DNA from: Actinomycetota bacterium
GTDB taxonomy: Bacteria > Actinomycetota > Nitriliruptoria > Nitriliruptorales > Nitriliruptoraceae
Direction: 5' to 3'
Assembly (NCBI GenBank): GCA_019347575.1
Contig: JAHWKY010000032.1
Location: 1-54,076, forward strand
DNA length: 54,076 bases
Made by a program: the position numbers and the translations under genes. Each line of letters starts with the position of its first letter. The first letter of the stretch is position 1. Shown piece by piece: positions 1 through 9,078 of this stretch. The notes under the pieces are model-generated. The model made no database searches. It was not told where the DNA came from and worked only from the letters and a program-made list of their open reading frames with translations.

Positions 1-217
1 CTTCGGTGGCGGAGCGGCAACCAGGTTGTCTGTTTGTCGGCGTAAGTGGTTGACGAGCGGTCGATCGGGGCCGGCACGATGTTCGCTGTGAGGCGGCCAC
101 CGGCGGTCTCTGGTGCGCCCACGCCGAGACCGCCGGGGCGCCCAGCACCGTTCATCCTCCCCCCTTGGCTTCCTTGTTCCTTCCTTGCGCTGGGCGATCC
201 GGTGATAGAGCCAGGCC

Positions 218-892
218 GTGGTGTGGCTGATCGTGCTCGCTGGCTACCTGTCGGGCTCGGTGCCCTACGGGCACATCCTCGCCCGCCGGCGGGGGATCGA
301 CATCCAGGGCGAGGGCAGCGGCAACATCGGCGCGACCAACGTGCTGCGCACCGGGAACAAGCGCGCGGCGGCAATGACGCTGGTCCTGGACGCGGCCACC
401 GGCCAGCAGCGCCACGTCCTGCCCGCCCAAGAGGCCCTGTCGGTCGGCAACTTCCGCTTCAGTCCCGACGGCGCACGGGTGGCGATCGCAACCGGATCGA
501 CCGTCCGCGTCTACGAACTGCCCTCCGAACAGCTGGTAGCAGAGCTGCCGCACCGAGGTGCCACACGCGACGTCGCGTTCAGCGACGACGGGCGCATGCT
601 CATCACCGCATCCGAATCCGGATCCGGTATCTGGGACCTTGCCACCCAACGTCAACTCGCCCGGTTTCCCGGCGCAGGCTCGTTCTCCGTCGCGTTCACC
701 CCCGACGGACAGCGGATAGCCGTCGGCGGCACCGACGGTGCGATCCGCCTGTACCCCTGCGACGTCTGCCATCCCATCCAACGCATGCTCGAACTCGCCC
801 GCGACCGCATCACACGACAACTCACACCAGCCGAACGTGCCCGCTTCCTACACGAACAAGCCCCCACCGACAGCGGACACGACCAGACTTGA
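218..892 (+). CDS. Chimeric ORF: PlsY N-terminus joined to WD40 C-terminus
   Basis: Residues 1 to about 57 read as the start of a PlsY glycerol-3-phosphate acyltransferase: a membrane helix starting [18 protein letters not shown], then [12 protein letters not shown] and GNKRAAA, motifs of that family. From about LDAATGQQ onward the protein is a WD40 propeller tail, with repeats such as [21 protein letters not shown] and [12 protein letters not shown]. It ends [14 protein letters not shown], a tail typical of actinobacterial NTPase-WD40 proteins. PlsY normally has about 200 residues with several more helices, and the WD40 part lacks most blades, so neither half should be functional. Start is GTG with only a weak ribosome site. 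The junction near 390-400 may be a genomic deletion or an assembly join. Confidence 0.6.
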   Translation: MVWLIVLAGYLSGSVPYGHILARRRGIDIQGEGSGNIGATNVLRTGNKRAAAMTLVLDAATGQQRHVLPAQEALSVGNFRFSPDGARVAIATGSTVRVYELPSEQLVAELPHRGATRDVAFSDDGRMLITASESGSGIWDLATQRQLARFPGAGSFSVAFTPDGQRIAVGGTDGAIRLYPCDVCHPIQRMLELARDRITRQLTPAERARFLHEQAPTDSGHDQT

Positions 893-1146
893 ACTACCAC
901 TGTGTAGTTATCCAACAACACCCTTCTAATTGCCGGCGCCCAGAACCAACGGGATTGTGCGGCCTCGTCACAGAATGAGCGGCCGAGCGCCGGTATCACC
1001 CGCATGGTCATGCGCATATGGCGCTTCGTCGCTACAGCGTCGGATACCGGACGGGAGCCGCCGCTCTTCGATGCCGCCCGAGGTCAGGATCGGGTGTGCG
1101 TTATCGATCGGTTCACCGGGGGCCATGACGCGCGCGACAACCACGG

Positions 1147-1786
1147 CTATCGCTGCTCAACTTCCACGACGTAGAGATCGTGGTCCGACAAGTTCGTGCT
1201 CTTGGCGAAGGTGGGAACGTTCCAGCAATCTCGGATCTCCCACGAGGCGGGAACGGCGATGTGATCGATGCTTCGCCCGGTGCCGCGCTGATGCGGAAGG
1301 CAGGTAGTCGGGACCTGCAGAACCAATGAGTCGGCCAGTTCGATGATGGCGTTGCGGCCTCTTCGGCTTCCGATGACGCGACTGTCCAGTGAGTGGTTCC
1401 AGTCTCCACCCCAGAGAAGGCTCCCTGCGGGTGCGCAGGTGCGGAGCGACCGGATCGCCGCCGACACGCGGTCGTCGTGGGACGCGCCGTTCCGCGGATC
1501 CTGGGCGCCAGACGCGAGCCAGCGAAGAACCGAACTCCAGATCGTCAGCCCATCAGCGTTCCGACGGCCGCAGTCCCCGGTCCGGCTCGGGGGGTCTCGC
1601 ATCGCGCGTGAAGACAGCAGCCAACGCTGACGTAGACTCATGCGGCCAGTCGTCGCGGCGCCGCAACTCCTGGAGTGAGAACAGGGTTCTTACCTGGTGA
1701 GGAGCAAGACGTCGCAGTCCTGCTCGACCACGAGACGGCGATGGCGAGCATCCCACCGCGCATCGGTTCCAGGTCCCAATCCTCAT
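1147..1786 (-). pseudogene. Broken endonuclease/exonuclease/phosphatase-family gene
   Basis: The gene starts with MRIGTWN at 1786, the usual first strand of this metal-dependent phosphoesterase fold. The sequence then continues in another frame as RHRRLVVEQDCDVLLL, so a frameshift lies near 1740-1775. A TAA at 1692-1690 interrupts that second frame, which resumes as SLRQRWLLSSRAM. The C-terminal half is well preserved: LLWGGDWNH (metal and active-site Asn region), SIDHIAVP and LSDHDLYVVEVE, the family's terminal Asp-His. The gene therefore carries one frameshift and one nonsense codon and is unlikely to make an active enzyme unless these are sequencing errors. Confidence 0.6.
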
Positions 1787-1898
1787 CTGCCTCCCCACAC
1801 CTGCACTGTCGCATCGGTGGACGAGACGCCCCTGGCCTGGCTGACGCCGTCCTGGGCCTGGTGGTACGGTCATTGGCACTTTCGACGAAGGTCGCCGC

Positions 1899-2666
1899 AT
1901 GATCCGGGCCGGCCGCGGTGAGCCGGTCGTGCTCCTGCACGGCGTGCTGTCGAGCGAGCGGTGCTGGCGGCACGTGGTGGACCACCTCAGCCCCCATCGC
2001 GACACCGTGGCGCTGACGATGCTCGGGCACCGCGGTGGCACGCCGGTGACCCGCCGTCCGGTTGTCGAGGACGACCTGCTTGACGACGTCGAGCAGCACC
2101 TCGATGCACTCGGACTGGAGGCGGTCCACGTCGCAGGCAACTCGCTTGGCGGCTGGGTCGGGGTCGGGCTCGCGCGGCGAGGCCGCGCCCGCAGCCTCAC
2201 ACTGTTCTCTCCGGCCGGATGCTGGGGCCCGCAGGAACGAGCGTCCGCGGTGGCGCTGCTGGCGAGGATCGTTCAGGCGACCCGGAAGGGGCGCGACCTT
2301 CTCGACACGAATGTCAATGATCCGGACTTCCGCCGAATGGGGCTGTCCGCGAACGCGGTCCACGGCGACCGCGTGACCCCGGCCGAGTTCCTCGAGATCG
2401 CCGACGACGTGATTGGCTGCGAGATGGCAGACGACATGACCACGTTCGGCGAAGCCATGGGCTCGGCGCATAACCTGGACGTGCCGATCACGCTGGTGTG
2501 GTCGGCCCAGGATCGAATCTTCCCGATCGACGTACACCTGCCCATCGCGCGGTCACTGCTGCCCCAGGCCGACGTGATCGTGCTCGACGATGTCGGACAC
2601 GTACCGATGTTCGACGACCCGGCACTGGTCGGTCGGATCATCCTGGAGCGCACCGCCGCTGGCTGA
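1899..2666 (+). CDS. Alpha/beta hydrolase
   Basis: A 255-residue alpha/beta-hydrolase-fold protein, probably a cytoplasmic esterase or C-C/epoxide-type hydrolase of unknown substrate. The oxyanion region LLHGVLSS lies near the N-terminus. The nucleophile elbow is GNSLGG (Ser), the acid is in WSAQDRIFPI, and the catalytic His is in DVGHVPMFDDP, all in the family's order. Length is normal for the family. The ATG follows a weak purine stretch. The gene stands alone between a pseudogene and non-coding DNA. Substrate cannot be predicted from sequence. Confidence 0.85.
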   Translation: MIRAGRGEPVVLLHGVLSSERCWRHVVDHLSPHRDTVALTMLGHRGGTPVTRRPVVEDDLLDDVEQHLDALGLEAVHVAGNSLGGWVGVGLARRGRARSLTLFSPAGCWGPQERASAVALLARIVQATRKGRDLLDTNVNDPDFRRMGLSANAVHGDRVTPAEFLEIADDVIGCEMADDMTTFGEAMGSAHNLDVPITLVWSAQDRIFPIDVHLPIARSLLPQADVIVLDDVGHVPMFDDPALVGRIILERTAAG

Positions 2667-3407
2667 CCGCCTGGACGGCGATGGGGTGCACCACAGAACG
2701 GTGCCGACGGTCATCACGGTGAGGACGGTGGATGCCGCAGGGAGCCCGAAAGGCTCGGGAGCGAGCGCGGGATGCAGTCCACGAGATTCCGTATCGAGGT
2801 CGTCCTCGGGGCCTCCGCCGTAGTCCGCCATGCGCGTCCGTCACAGCAGGTCTCACGCGCATATCCACGGTTCCCGTGCGGGTCGAGAGCAGTCATGATC
2901 GCGCACCGAGACGATCCGAGAAGACTACTCGTATCCGCCGATCGATCTGATCGGGTCGCTCGGAACGATCGGGTCACGCGATATAGCACGTCCATCCGCA
3001 CGCTCGAGATCGTGGATGTGTGGGGCGCCCGTTGCTGCTACCTCGACAACGATGTGGTGGTCGCCGGGCCGACGGATGGGTGTCGAACGGTTCGGCACGT
3101 GCATCTCGATGCTGCGAGCCAGCCACGCCGCGGGCAAGTAGCCCCACCGGATGTGGCGTACACGGCCCGTCGGAGTCAGGTTCTCGCGGGGTCAGCCCAT
3201 GCGGACGACAACATGTGGCTCTGCGGCCCGGACCGTCGTCCGGCAACTCCTACGTCCAATGCAGTGGGGGAGATCATGCCAGGAGAGTTATTCACAAAGC
3301 ATGGTCCGGGCTCAAGCGCCAAGCCCAACGGCACGTCCTTGCCTAGGGTCCGGGACTGGGCGTTCGTCCCTCGGTGTGCTGGCGGGTCTCTGCGACCGTG
3401 GTGGCGG
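2667..3407. other. Long stretch without a convincing gene
   Basis: About 740 bases between the hydrolase and the membrane-protein gene. Open frames run through it, including an upstream extension of the next gene's frame, but their amino-acid composition is irregular and Arg-rich. I recognise no family, ribosome site or stable RNA. It probably contains the promoter of the downstream gene and degraded sequence. Confidence 0.4.
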
Positions 3408-4148
3408 ATGATCCGCGGCAGAATGGGGAAACTGCGGGATGGTGCTTCGCGGCAGAGGAGAACCGGGGTGGGATCTGTACGTGCGGCCGACAGCCCAAGG
3501 AGAGCATGGCTTGCAACCGGAGGTGGGGCGGCCGTCGGAGCAGGCGTCGCCGGAGTCTTGGGGTTGCTCTCGGTGATCCCTTGGCCGGAGCTGTTCAGTC
3601 TGGATGCCAATCCGGGGAACGCGGTTGTCATGGACCCGGGACTGCAGGTCGTCCTGGTCGGCCACTACATGATCCTCGTTGCGGGTGGCGCGCTCGGATT
3701 GGTCGCGGCGGTCATACTCGTCGTCGCGCTGCGAGGTTGGGCCACTGTACGGATCGGTGCCCTCATGCTCGCCGGAGGGTCGGCTGCCTTCACGTACGCA
3801 GCCGCGGTGCGAGCCATCGACCTGACCGTCAACGACGGCCGAGCGAGCGAAGATGTCGAGGTGGTGGTGTGGGGCGGCGGGGCTGTACTGCTGGTCGGGG
3901 TCGTGGCCCTGACCCTGGCGCTGCGACGACAGGGCGGGAAGGGTTTCCTGCTTCTTGGTCTCGGCGCTCCGCTCCTGGTCGCTGCTGGCATCGCCACATT
4001 CGTCCTGGTGGGCCCGGACTTCTATCCAGAGATCTGGGGCGTCACCTTCCCTCCGCCGACCGACTATCTCCTCGCGATCTGGTTCATCGGGCTCGGCCGA
4101 GTCATGCGTACCAAGTTGCAGCAACGACCCGGCCCCGCCGTCGTGTAG
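3408..4148 (+). CDS. Putative multi-span membrane protein
   Basis: No family recognised. Starting at ATG 3408 (alternative ATG 3423), a basic N-terminus is followed by a hydrophobic helix (GVAGVLGLLSVIP), an exterior loop (LFSLDANPGNAVVMDPG) and four more hydrophobic stretches: YMILVAGGALGLVAAVILVV, IGALMLAGGSAAFTYAAA, GGAVLLVGVVALTLAL and APLLVAAGIATFVLVG. The topology of about five membrane helices suggests an integral inner-membrane protein. The frame stays open upstream to 2772, but that extension has no hydrophobic pattern and looks non-coding, so the true start is uncertain. Confidence 0.55.
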   Translation: MIRGRMGKLRDGASRQRRTGVGSVRAADSPRRAWLATGGGAAVGAGVAGVLGLLSVIPWPELFSLDANPGNAVVMDPGLQVVLVGHYMILVAGGALGLVAAVILVVALRGWATVRIGALMLAGGSAAFTYAAAVRAIDLTVNDGRASEDVEVVVWGGGAVLLVGVVALTLALRRQGGKGFLLLGLGAPLLVAAGIATFVLVGPDFYPEIWGVTFPPPTDYLLAIWFIGLGRVMRTKLQQRPGPAVV

Positions 4149-4388
4149 CTCCGTTGTGGGCCCCGCAGACGCGCGCGTAGGCGACCCGGCGCCCCGAGCG
4201 CCCACCGTGCTCGGAATCGTCAGCCGATGACCAGTCGGCCATGTGGCGCTGCCCTGACCTGAGCGGTGAAAGGATGCCGGAACCGAGCGTGCGGACGATG
4301 CCTGCTCAAGGGGCCGGACCCGCCAGGTTGACCAGCTCGTATCCCGCCGCTTCTCGTCGACCTCGATTGGGGTGCACCACGGGCGATA

Positions 4389-5036
4389 TCAGCCGTCCTC
4401 TCGCTTGAAGGTTGCGATCACCTCGATCTGACCGACGATGTTGTCGTTGAGTTCCTCGAGGTCCTCGGCCGGGACCCATAACTCACGGTGCTCGCGGCCA
4501 CCGACCTGCTGGGGCTCATAGCGTTCGATGAACTCCCGACGAACCTCGAACCGTGTGACGTACCCGACACCAGAGGCTTTCGCGTTCCAGTCGCGAACGA
4601 TCTGGGTCGCGTACTGCTCGTTGAGGACGGGGTAGAAGATCGGCTGGCCGGGCAACCGCGGCGGCCAGCGCCGCCACCCCGAATCCGCCAGCAGTTCGAG
4701 TTCCTCGGGACCCGTGGGACGCCACAGCGTCACCGTCTCGGCATCCGGTATGCCTCCGGTTGAGGCGCACTCGGTACGGGACTCTTGCAGCCACTCTCGG
4801 ATCTGCTCGTCCGGGTAGAGCATTGAGCCATCCGGTCCGTCAGTACTGTCGATGCCGACCAGGCGGTCCAGCGCTCGCTTGACCGGGGCCTCGTCGATGT
4901 CCCCGTCGTCGGCCAACCCCCATTGCGCTGCCCATCGGTCGGCATCGCTGCGGCTGAGACTGCCGTCAAGCACGGCAACGAAGCGCCGTTCGATCTCGGC
5001 GCGAGTCGGGGGCGGGAGTCGAGTCATGTCCGCCAC
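4389..5036 (-). CDS. ADP-ribosylation/crystallin J1-like domain protein
   Basis: A 215-residue protein. The C-terminal two thirds, from TLWRPTGPEELELLADSGWR through RLPGQPIFYPVLNE, DWNAKASGVGYVTRFEV and LWVPAEDLEELNDNIVG, resembles small actinobacterial proteins usually labelled ADP-ribosylation/crystallin J1; their biochemistry is not established. The N-terminal 85 residues (PPPTRAEIERRFVAVLDGSLSRSDADRWA) look like a separate small helical domain. The start is ATG at 5036; ATG 5027 is an alternative. It lies alone on the minus strand with no obvious partner. Confidence 0.6.
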   Translation of the reverse strand: MADMTRLPPPTRAEIERRFVAVLDGSLSRSDADRWAAQWGLADDGDIDEAPVKRALDRLVGIDSTDGPDGSMLYPDEQIREWLQESRTECASTGGIPDAETVTLWRPTGPEELELLADSGWRRWPPRLPGQPIFYPVLNEQYATQIVRDWNAKASGVGYVTRFEVRREFIERYEPQQVGGREHRELWVPAEDLEELNDNIVGQIEVIATFKREDG

Positions 5037-5166
5037 TGTGCCTCAGCGCCGCAGCCCACGCGATATCCGCTGATGGACAGCGCCCTGCTGCGCGGAAATG
5101 ACGCGTGATATCAGCAGGTGTTCGTTGTCCGCAGAACGGGAACCACGGGGCACCCCGCCACCTCCT

Positions 5167-5541
5167 TCACCGCAGCGGTACTCGCTCATCGCCGCGTCCG
5201 CCGTCCACCACGATGCGGTCTCCGAGAGGAGCGTCCAACGGGACGATGCGTTCATGCCACCAGGCGCAGGGTCCCGATTCGGGAACCGTCACGACCACGT
5301 GGGTGCGTGTCTCGCGGACCTCGACGGGGGCGTTCTCGCTGCAGCCGCTGAAGCTGATGGAGATGGCCGCATCTTGGCCTTCCACTCGCGCGGCGTCGAA
5401 CGTCTCGTAGCCGGGGCCCCAGCCAGCGTCGTGCTGAGCAGTATCCCCGCTGCATCCTCCCACTCCAACGAGCACACCCAGCAGTAGAACGGCGCAGCCT
5501 GCAACATGACGTGCACCGCTCACGCGGGCCAGCAGGTTCAC
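5167..5541 (-). CDS. Small secreted lipoprotein
   Basis: A 124-residue protein with a lipoprotein signal peptide: basic start, hydrophobic core VAGCAVLLLGVLVG and lipobox VGGC, predicting lipidation at that Cys and membrane anchoring outside the cell. The mature part contains two further Cys (FSGCSEN and SGPCAWWH), possibly a disulfide, and a beta-rich pattern (THVVVTVPE). The start overlaps the stop of the upstream DUF2071 gene by 4 bases (ATGA type), so the two are probably co-transcribed and under the same TetR-type control. Function unknown. Confidence 0.75.
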   Translation of the reverse strand: MNLLARVSGARHVAGCAVLLLGVLVGVGGCSGDTAQHDAGWGPGYETFDAARVEGQDAAISISFSGCSENAPVEVRETRTHVVVTVPESGPCAWWHERIVPLDAPLGDRIVVDGGRGDERVPLR

Positions 5542-6299
5542 GCCGCCGCTCCGGTCGTCTCGAGGGTAGCTACCGCCTTGAGAGGACCGACTCGCACGGT
5601 CACCCCGGGCGAGAAGTGGACGAGTGGTGCACCGGCGGGGTCAGCAAGCCCGACGGCGCGAACCAAGCTCTGCTCCAGGGCTATCAGCTCGGCCCGGTGC
5701 AGCGGCCACGGCTGGTGTGCTGCCCAAGCCCGCAGCAGTGTCCCGCCCCGCAGGCTGTACAGGCAGAACCGCGCGGTGAGGAAGTCCTCGAGGTCGGTGA
5801 TGTGCTGGGGTGGGATCGCGGGGCCAACGCGGACGGTCGCCTGCATCCGGGCGGGTTGATGCGGCCAGCGTCGGGCACCGCGGTAGCGGACCATCGGTCC
5901 GTCGACGTCGGTGTGCATGCGGGCACGCATGTAGGGCAGGCGGTGTGTCGCCCGTGCGGTGATCACCGCATCCGTGCGTGCCGCGTCCAGCGACAGAAAC
6001 CACACGCCCGGTACCCCGTCAGGTCCTCGCACGTAGGTTCGGACGTTGGTCTCGGGGAAGCGGGCACCGACCGCGCCCGATCGGGTCCACACCGACAGCA
6101 CGAACGGCACCAGTCCCACCCACGCCTGCCCCTCGTGCGTGTCCAGCTCCAGCTCCGGCGGCAGCAGGCGCTGGACCACCTCCGGGGGATACGGCCAGTG
6201 CAGGAAGGTCACCTCCCGCCACTCGTGCAGCATCACCGGTCGTGCCACCTCGACGTGAGGGGACCCGACCGGACGTCGGCTCGGCTGGTGGTGGGACAT
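5538..6299 (-). CDS. DUF2071 (YqjF-like) protein
   Basis: A 253-residue member of DUF2071, whose fold resembles acetoacetate decarboxylase but whose reaction is generally unknown. Family features include HWPYPPEVVQRLLPPELELD near the N-terminus, WVGLVPF, FPETNVRTYV, GVWFLSLDA and the C-terminal VHFSPGVTVRVGP. I chose ATG 6299 because GGAAG sits 5 bases upstream. The upstream ATG at 6311 has no ribosome site and almost touches the operator. It is divergent from the TetR gene across two palindromes and overlaps the lipoprotein gene downstream, so it is probably repressed by that TetR protein. Confidence 0.8.
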   Translation of the reverse strand: MSHHQPSRRPVGSPHVEVARPVMLHEWREVTFLHWPYPPEVVQRLLPPELELDTHEGQAWVGLVPFVLSVWTRSGAVGARFPETNVRTYVRGPDGVPGVWFLSLDAARTDAVITARATHRLPYMRARMHTDVDGPMVRYRGARRWPHQPARMQATVRVGPAIPPQHITDLEDFLTARFCLYSLRGGTLLRAWAAHQPWPLHRAELIALEQSLVRAVGLADPAGAPLVHFSPGVTVRVGPLKAVATLETTGAAA

Positions 6300-6314
6300 C
6301 GCAGCTTCCATGGG

Positions 6315-6330
6315 TTGAACGACCGTTCAA
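6315..6330. promoter_or_regulatory. TetR-type operator 1
   Basis: Near-perfect 16-bp palindrome TTGAACGACCGTTCAA just upstream of the DUF2071 start. It shares both half sites, TTGAACG and CGTTCAA, with the second palindrome 34 bp away. It is a likely binding site for the divergently encoded TetR protein. Confidence 0.75.
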
Positions 6331-6348
6331 GGACAAGCATAGCTACAC

Positions 6349-6364
6349 TTGAACGGACGTTCAA
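6349..6364. promoter_or_regulatory. TetR-type operator 2
   Basis: Near-perfect 16-bp palindrome TTGAACGGACGTTCAA lying 18 bp upstream of the tetR start. It differs from operator 1 only in the centre. Two sites between divergent genes suggest repression of both promoters and autoregulation. Confidence 0.75.
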
Positions 6365-6381
6365 ACCGGTGGAGAGAGCGC

Positions 6382-7023
6382 ATGGCAGAGGAAACCCGGG
6401 CCAAGCTGGTGGAAGCCGCGCGGGCCACGCTGGCCCAGGACGGGATGGCGGCCACCTCGGCCCGGACCATCGGCACCCGTGCTGGCGTGAATCCCGCCCT
6501 GATCTACTACCACTTCGACAGCCTTACGAGCCTGCTCGCTGAGGTCTCGCGCACACTCACCGCCGAGCGTGCCGCCACCTACCGTCAACGGCTCGCACCC
6601 GTCGGCACGCTCACCGAACTGGCAGTCGTCGCTCGCGGTCTGCACCGAGAGGAACACGCCAGCGGCAACCTCGCCGTGCTCGCCCAGCTGCTCGCCGGTA
6701 GCCGCGCTCATCCCGAGCTCGCCACCATCCTGCATGACAATTTCGATCTGCTCGCATCAGAGGTCACCAGCACCCTCGAACGGATCCTGTCCGGAACCGC
6801 GCTGGACGGGCTTCTCGATACCCACCAGGTCGCGCGCGCCGTCTCCGCCGGCTTCATCGGCATCGAACTCCTCGACTCCGTCAGCGGCACTGACGACCCA
6901 GCACTGTTCGACACCCTCGACACCATCACCGTCCTGGTCGACCTCATCCTCAACGCCGGCACGATCTCCAATGGCCTCCTCCGACGACGGCTCAGTACCG
7001 TGAGCAACCTCAAGCCGAACTGA
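6382..7023 (+). CDS. TetR-family transcriptional regulator
   Basis: A 213-residue regulator. The N-terminal HTH domain reads AEETRAKLVEAARATLAQDG, then SARTIGTRAGVNPALIYYHF (recognition helix and the conserved tyrosine-phenylalanine turn). The rest is the helical ligand-binding and dimerisation domain. I chose ATG 6382, preceded by GGAGAG at 5 bases; the TTG at 6349 would lie inside operator 2. It is divergent from the DUF2071-lipoprotein operon and most likely represses both it and itself. The inducer is unknown. Confidence 0.88.
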   Translation: MAEETRAKLVEAARATLAQDGMAATSARTIGTRAGVNPALIYYHFDSLTSLLAEVSRTLTAERAATYRQRLAPVGTLTELAVVARGLHREEHASGNLAVLAQLLAGSRAHPELATILHDNFDLLASEVTSTLERILSGTALDGLLDTHQVARAVSAGFIGIELLDSVSGTDDPALFDTLDTITVLVDLILNAGTISNGLLRRRLSTVSNLKPN

Positions 7024-7122
7024 CGCCGCTGTCAGTGCGTGGCCGCGCTCGAACAGCCATTCTGATTGGGGTGGTGGACCGTAGACTTCTACTCGACGTT
7101 GGAGCACGCGAGAGGGAGCCGA

Positions 7123-7389
7123 GTGCGGCAAGCAACCTCGCACACTGAGACGGCGCGGCACTTCTGGGTCTTCGATCGGCCCGTGTGGTCCGACGGGATG
7201 TTCTGGCAGGGACTCGTGCTCGGCTTGATCTTCGCGTTCTTCGAGACGTCGAGCATGGGATTCTCGGACCAGTCGCTCCTCGGGCAGGCTCTGGACCTGC
7301 TCGGCGCGGTTCTCGTGGGTATCGCAATCGTCGGTGTCGTCGGCGGGGCCGTGCGCTGGTTCCTTCGTGGCTATCGCAACGGCAGCTGA
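7123..7389 (+). CDS. Small membrane protein
   Basis: No family recognised. An 88-residue protein starting at GTG 7123, preceded by AGGGAG at a good distance. It has two hydrophobic segments: MFWQGLVLGLIFAFFE near residue 28 and LGAVLVGIAIVGVVGGAV near residue 61. It ends in the basic RWFLRGYRNGS. This predicts two membrane helices joined by a short loop. The frame stays open upstream to 7066 without a ribosome site. Confidence 0.55.
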   Translation: MRQATSHTETARHFWVFDRPVWSDGMFWQGLVLGLIFAFFETSSMGFSDQSLLGQALDLLGAVLVGIAIVGVVGGAVRWFLRGYRNGS

Positions 7390-7708
7390 CGGGGCTCTAT
7401 CGGTGGCGTGCGTGAAAGTCGCCGGCGAGGTCGTGGCCGTGCACGCGTCTGACCCGAACTGGCGGGGAACCGCCGCTTCCGTACGCCGCCGACGCCGCCA
7501 CGCGGCGGGCGTTATGCGCTGCACGGGTGACCTGGCCGACCCGATCACAACCACGGCTGCCGGTCGCGATATGGCGGCGCTTACCTGCAGCTCTCAAGCC
7601 GTCGGGGCGCCGGCGCGTCGGCATCACGGGGATGGGCGACACCAGCGAGTTCTGAGGCCGGCGACAGCGCACTATCGTCTGGCTCGTTCTCTCGCGCCAG
7701 GGATCAGC

Positions 7709-8461
7709 GTGGTTCACCAGGCTGCGGCATCGGGCTTCGACAGGGCAGCGCTCGCCTATGAGCGAGGTCGTCCTTCATATCCCGATTCGGCGATCCAATG
7801 GCTCGTTCAGCGGGCCAAGCTGACCGACGGCTCGGTGGTTGTAGATGTCGCAGCCGGCACCGGCAAGCTCACCCGGCTGTTGGTCGCTTCCGGTGCCCAG
7901 GTCATCGCCGTGGAGCCGGTCGAGGGCATGCGACATGTCCTGGCTGGTCTCGTCCCGTCCGCAGAGGTACTCGATGGCACAGCCGAGAACATTCCGCTAG
8001 CAGCTGGACACGCCGACGTCATCACCGTCGGTCAGGCGTTTCACTGGTTCGATGTGCCCGCTGCGCTGGCGGAGATTCACCGGGTGCTGCGACCTGGCGG
8101 ATCACTTGCCCTGGTGTGGAACCGGCGACTGCTGAACGAACCGATCCACGAGGACGTTAGCGGGATCGTTGATCCCCATCGGGGTGCGACCCCCAGCCAT
8201 CACAAGACGGAGACTTGGAGTGAACCGCTCCTGGCCAGCCCGCTGTTCGAAGCTGCCCACGAGCGAAGCTTCTCGAACGTCCAACGGCTCAACGAGGACG
8301 GACTCGTAGACCGCGTGATGTCAACGAGTTTCATCGCTGCGCTGGCGGACCAACAACGGCAAGGAGTCGAGCGGAGTGTCCGCGACCTGGCAACACGGCG
8401 GGGTGGATCCGTCGCTCTGCCGTACTCCACTGATGTGCAGCTGTTTCGACGGAGTCCCTAG
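7709..8461 (+). CDS. Class I SAM-dependent methyltransferase
   Basis: About 250 residues. The N-terminus FDRAALAYERGRPSYP is typical of the UbiE/COQ5-like methyltransferase_11 group. Motif I is VVVDVAAGTGKLT near residue 43 (SAM binding), followed by the acidic VIAVEPVEGM, motif II-like ADVITVGQAFHWF and motif III LRPGGSLALVWN. The C-terminal half probably confers substrate specificity, which I cannot predict. I chose GTG 7709; the frame stays open upstream to 7334, but that part is Arg-rich and lacks family similarity. The gene stands alone. Confidence 0.8.
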   Translation: MVHQAAASGFDRAALAYERGRPSYPDSAIQWLVQRAKLTDGSVVVDVAAGTGKLTRLLVASGAQVIAVEPVEGMRHVLAGLVPSAEVLDGTAENIPLAAGHADVITVGQAFHWFDVPAALAEIHRVLRPGGSLALVWNRRLLNEPIHEDVSGIVDPHRGATPSHHKTETWSEPLLASPLFEAAHERSFSNVQRLNEDGLVDRVMSTSFIAALADQQRQGVERSVRDLATRRGGSVALPYSTDVQLFRRSP

Positions 8462-9078
8462 CACCGAGTAGCGGAAGGCTGACCAGGTCCGGCGCCGTCG
8501 ATACGGAAGCGTTCCCGTGCCGGGCTTTGCTGACCGAGCGGCCGCCTTGGGCCGGGGAAATCCCGTGTTCGCGCGTACGGCCTTGGCCTATTGACCTCCC
8601 GAGCCGTCGCCGTAACCGATGGGGGACGACCGGACCTCATGCCCCGAGCTCGACGATCTCAGCTGCGGCCAGTGTGGTGAAGGTCCGGGTAGCGTCGTTC
8701 GCCCCGCGCTTGCGGTGGCGCGCCGCCCCAGGCAGAACATGTCCGACGGATCGACCTCCTCGACGGCGCTACCGGTCACGCCGTCGAGCCAGCGTCGGAC
8801 CGTTCGCGGGTGTGCTTCAAGGTTGATGTCCCAGCGTCGAGGCATGATGATCGCCACGAACGACCGAGAGTCCATCAGCGCCAGAGTTCGACATCGGCGA
8901 CCCGCTTCCGGCCGCGTGAACGACGTCTGGACAACCCAGCGCTCGCCGACAACATGGTCCGGCGCAGCATCAGCCGACGCGAGATCGAGGCCGTGCTTGC
9001 AGACAATGAGGACGCTTACCGCGACCAGGCAACCGTCCGACATCGGAGAGTGTGGCCCCGCCAGGCAAGGAGGAAGCC
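8462..9078. other. Intergenic stretch, possible degraded sequence
   Basis: About 600 bases without a convincing gene. Around 8936-9045 (plus strand) a frame reads MVRRSISRREIEAVLADNED, which faintly resembles DUF4258-type small proteins. It lacks a start with a ribosome site and a credible C-terminus, so it may be a relic. Nothing else recognised. Confidence 0.3.

Noticed and set aside
46-978. Long + strand frame covering 46-978
   Set aside because: Arg/Pro-rich, no family pattern; the overlapping frame at 218-892 has clear PlsY and WD40 motifs.
2925-3137. Minus-strand frame with EMHVPNRSTPIRRPGDHHIV
   Set aside because: Somewhat protein-like but no family, start signal or complete domain; too weak to call.
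2772-3407. N-terminal extension of the 3408-4148 membrane protein
   Set aside because: The frame is open but lacks hydrophobic pattern, ribosome site and coding-like composition.
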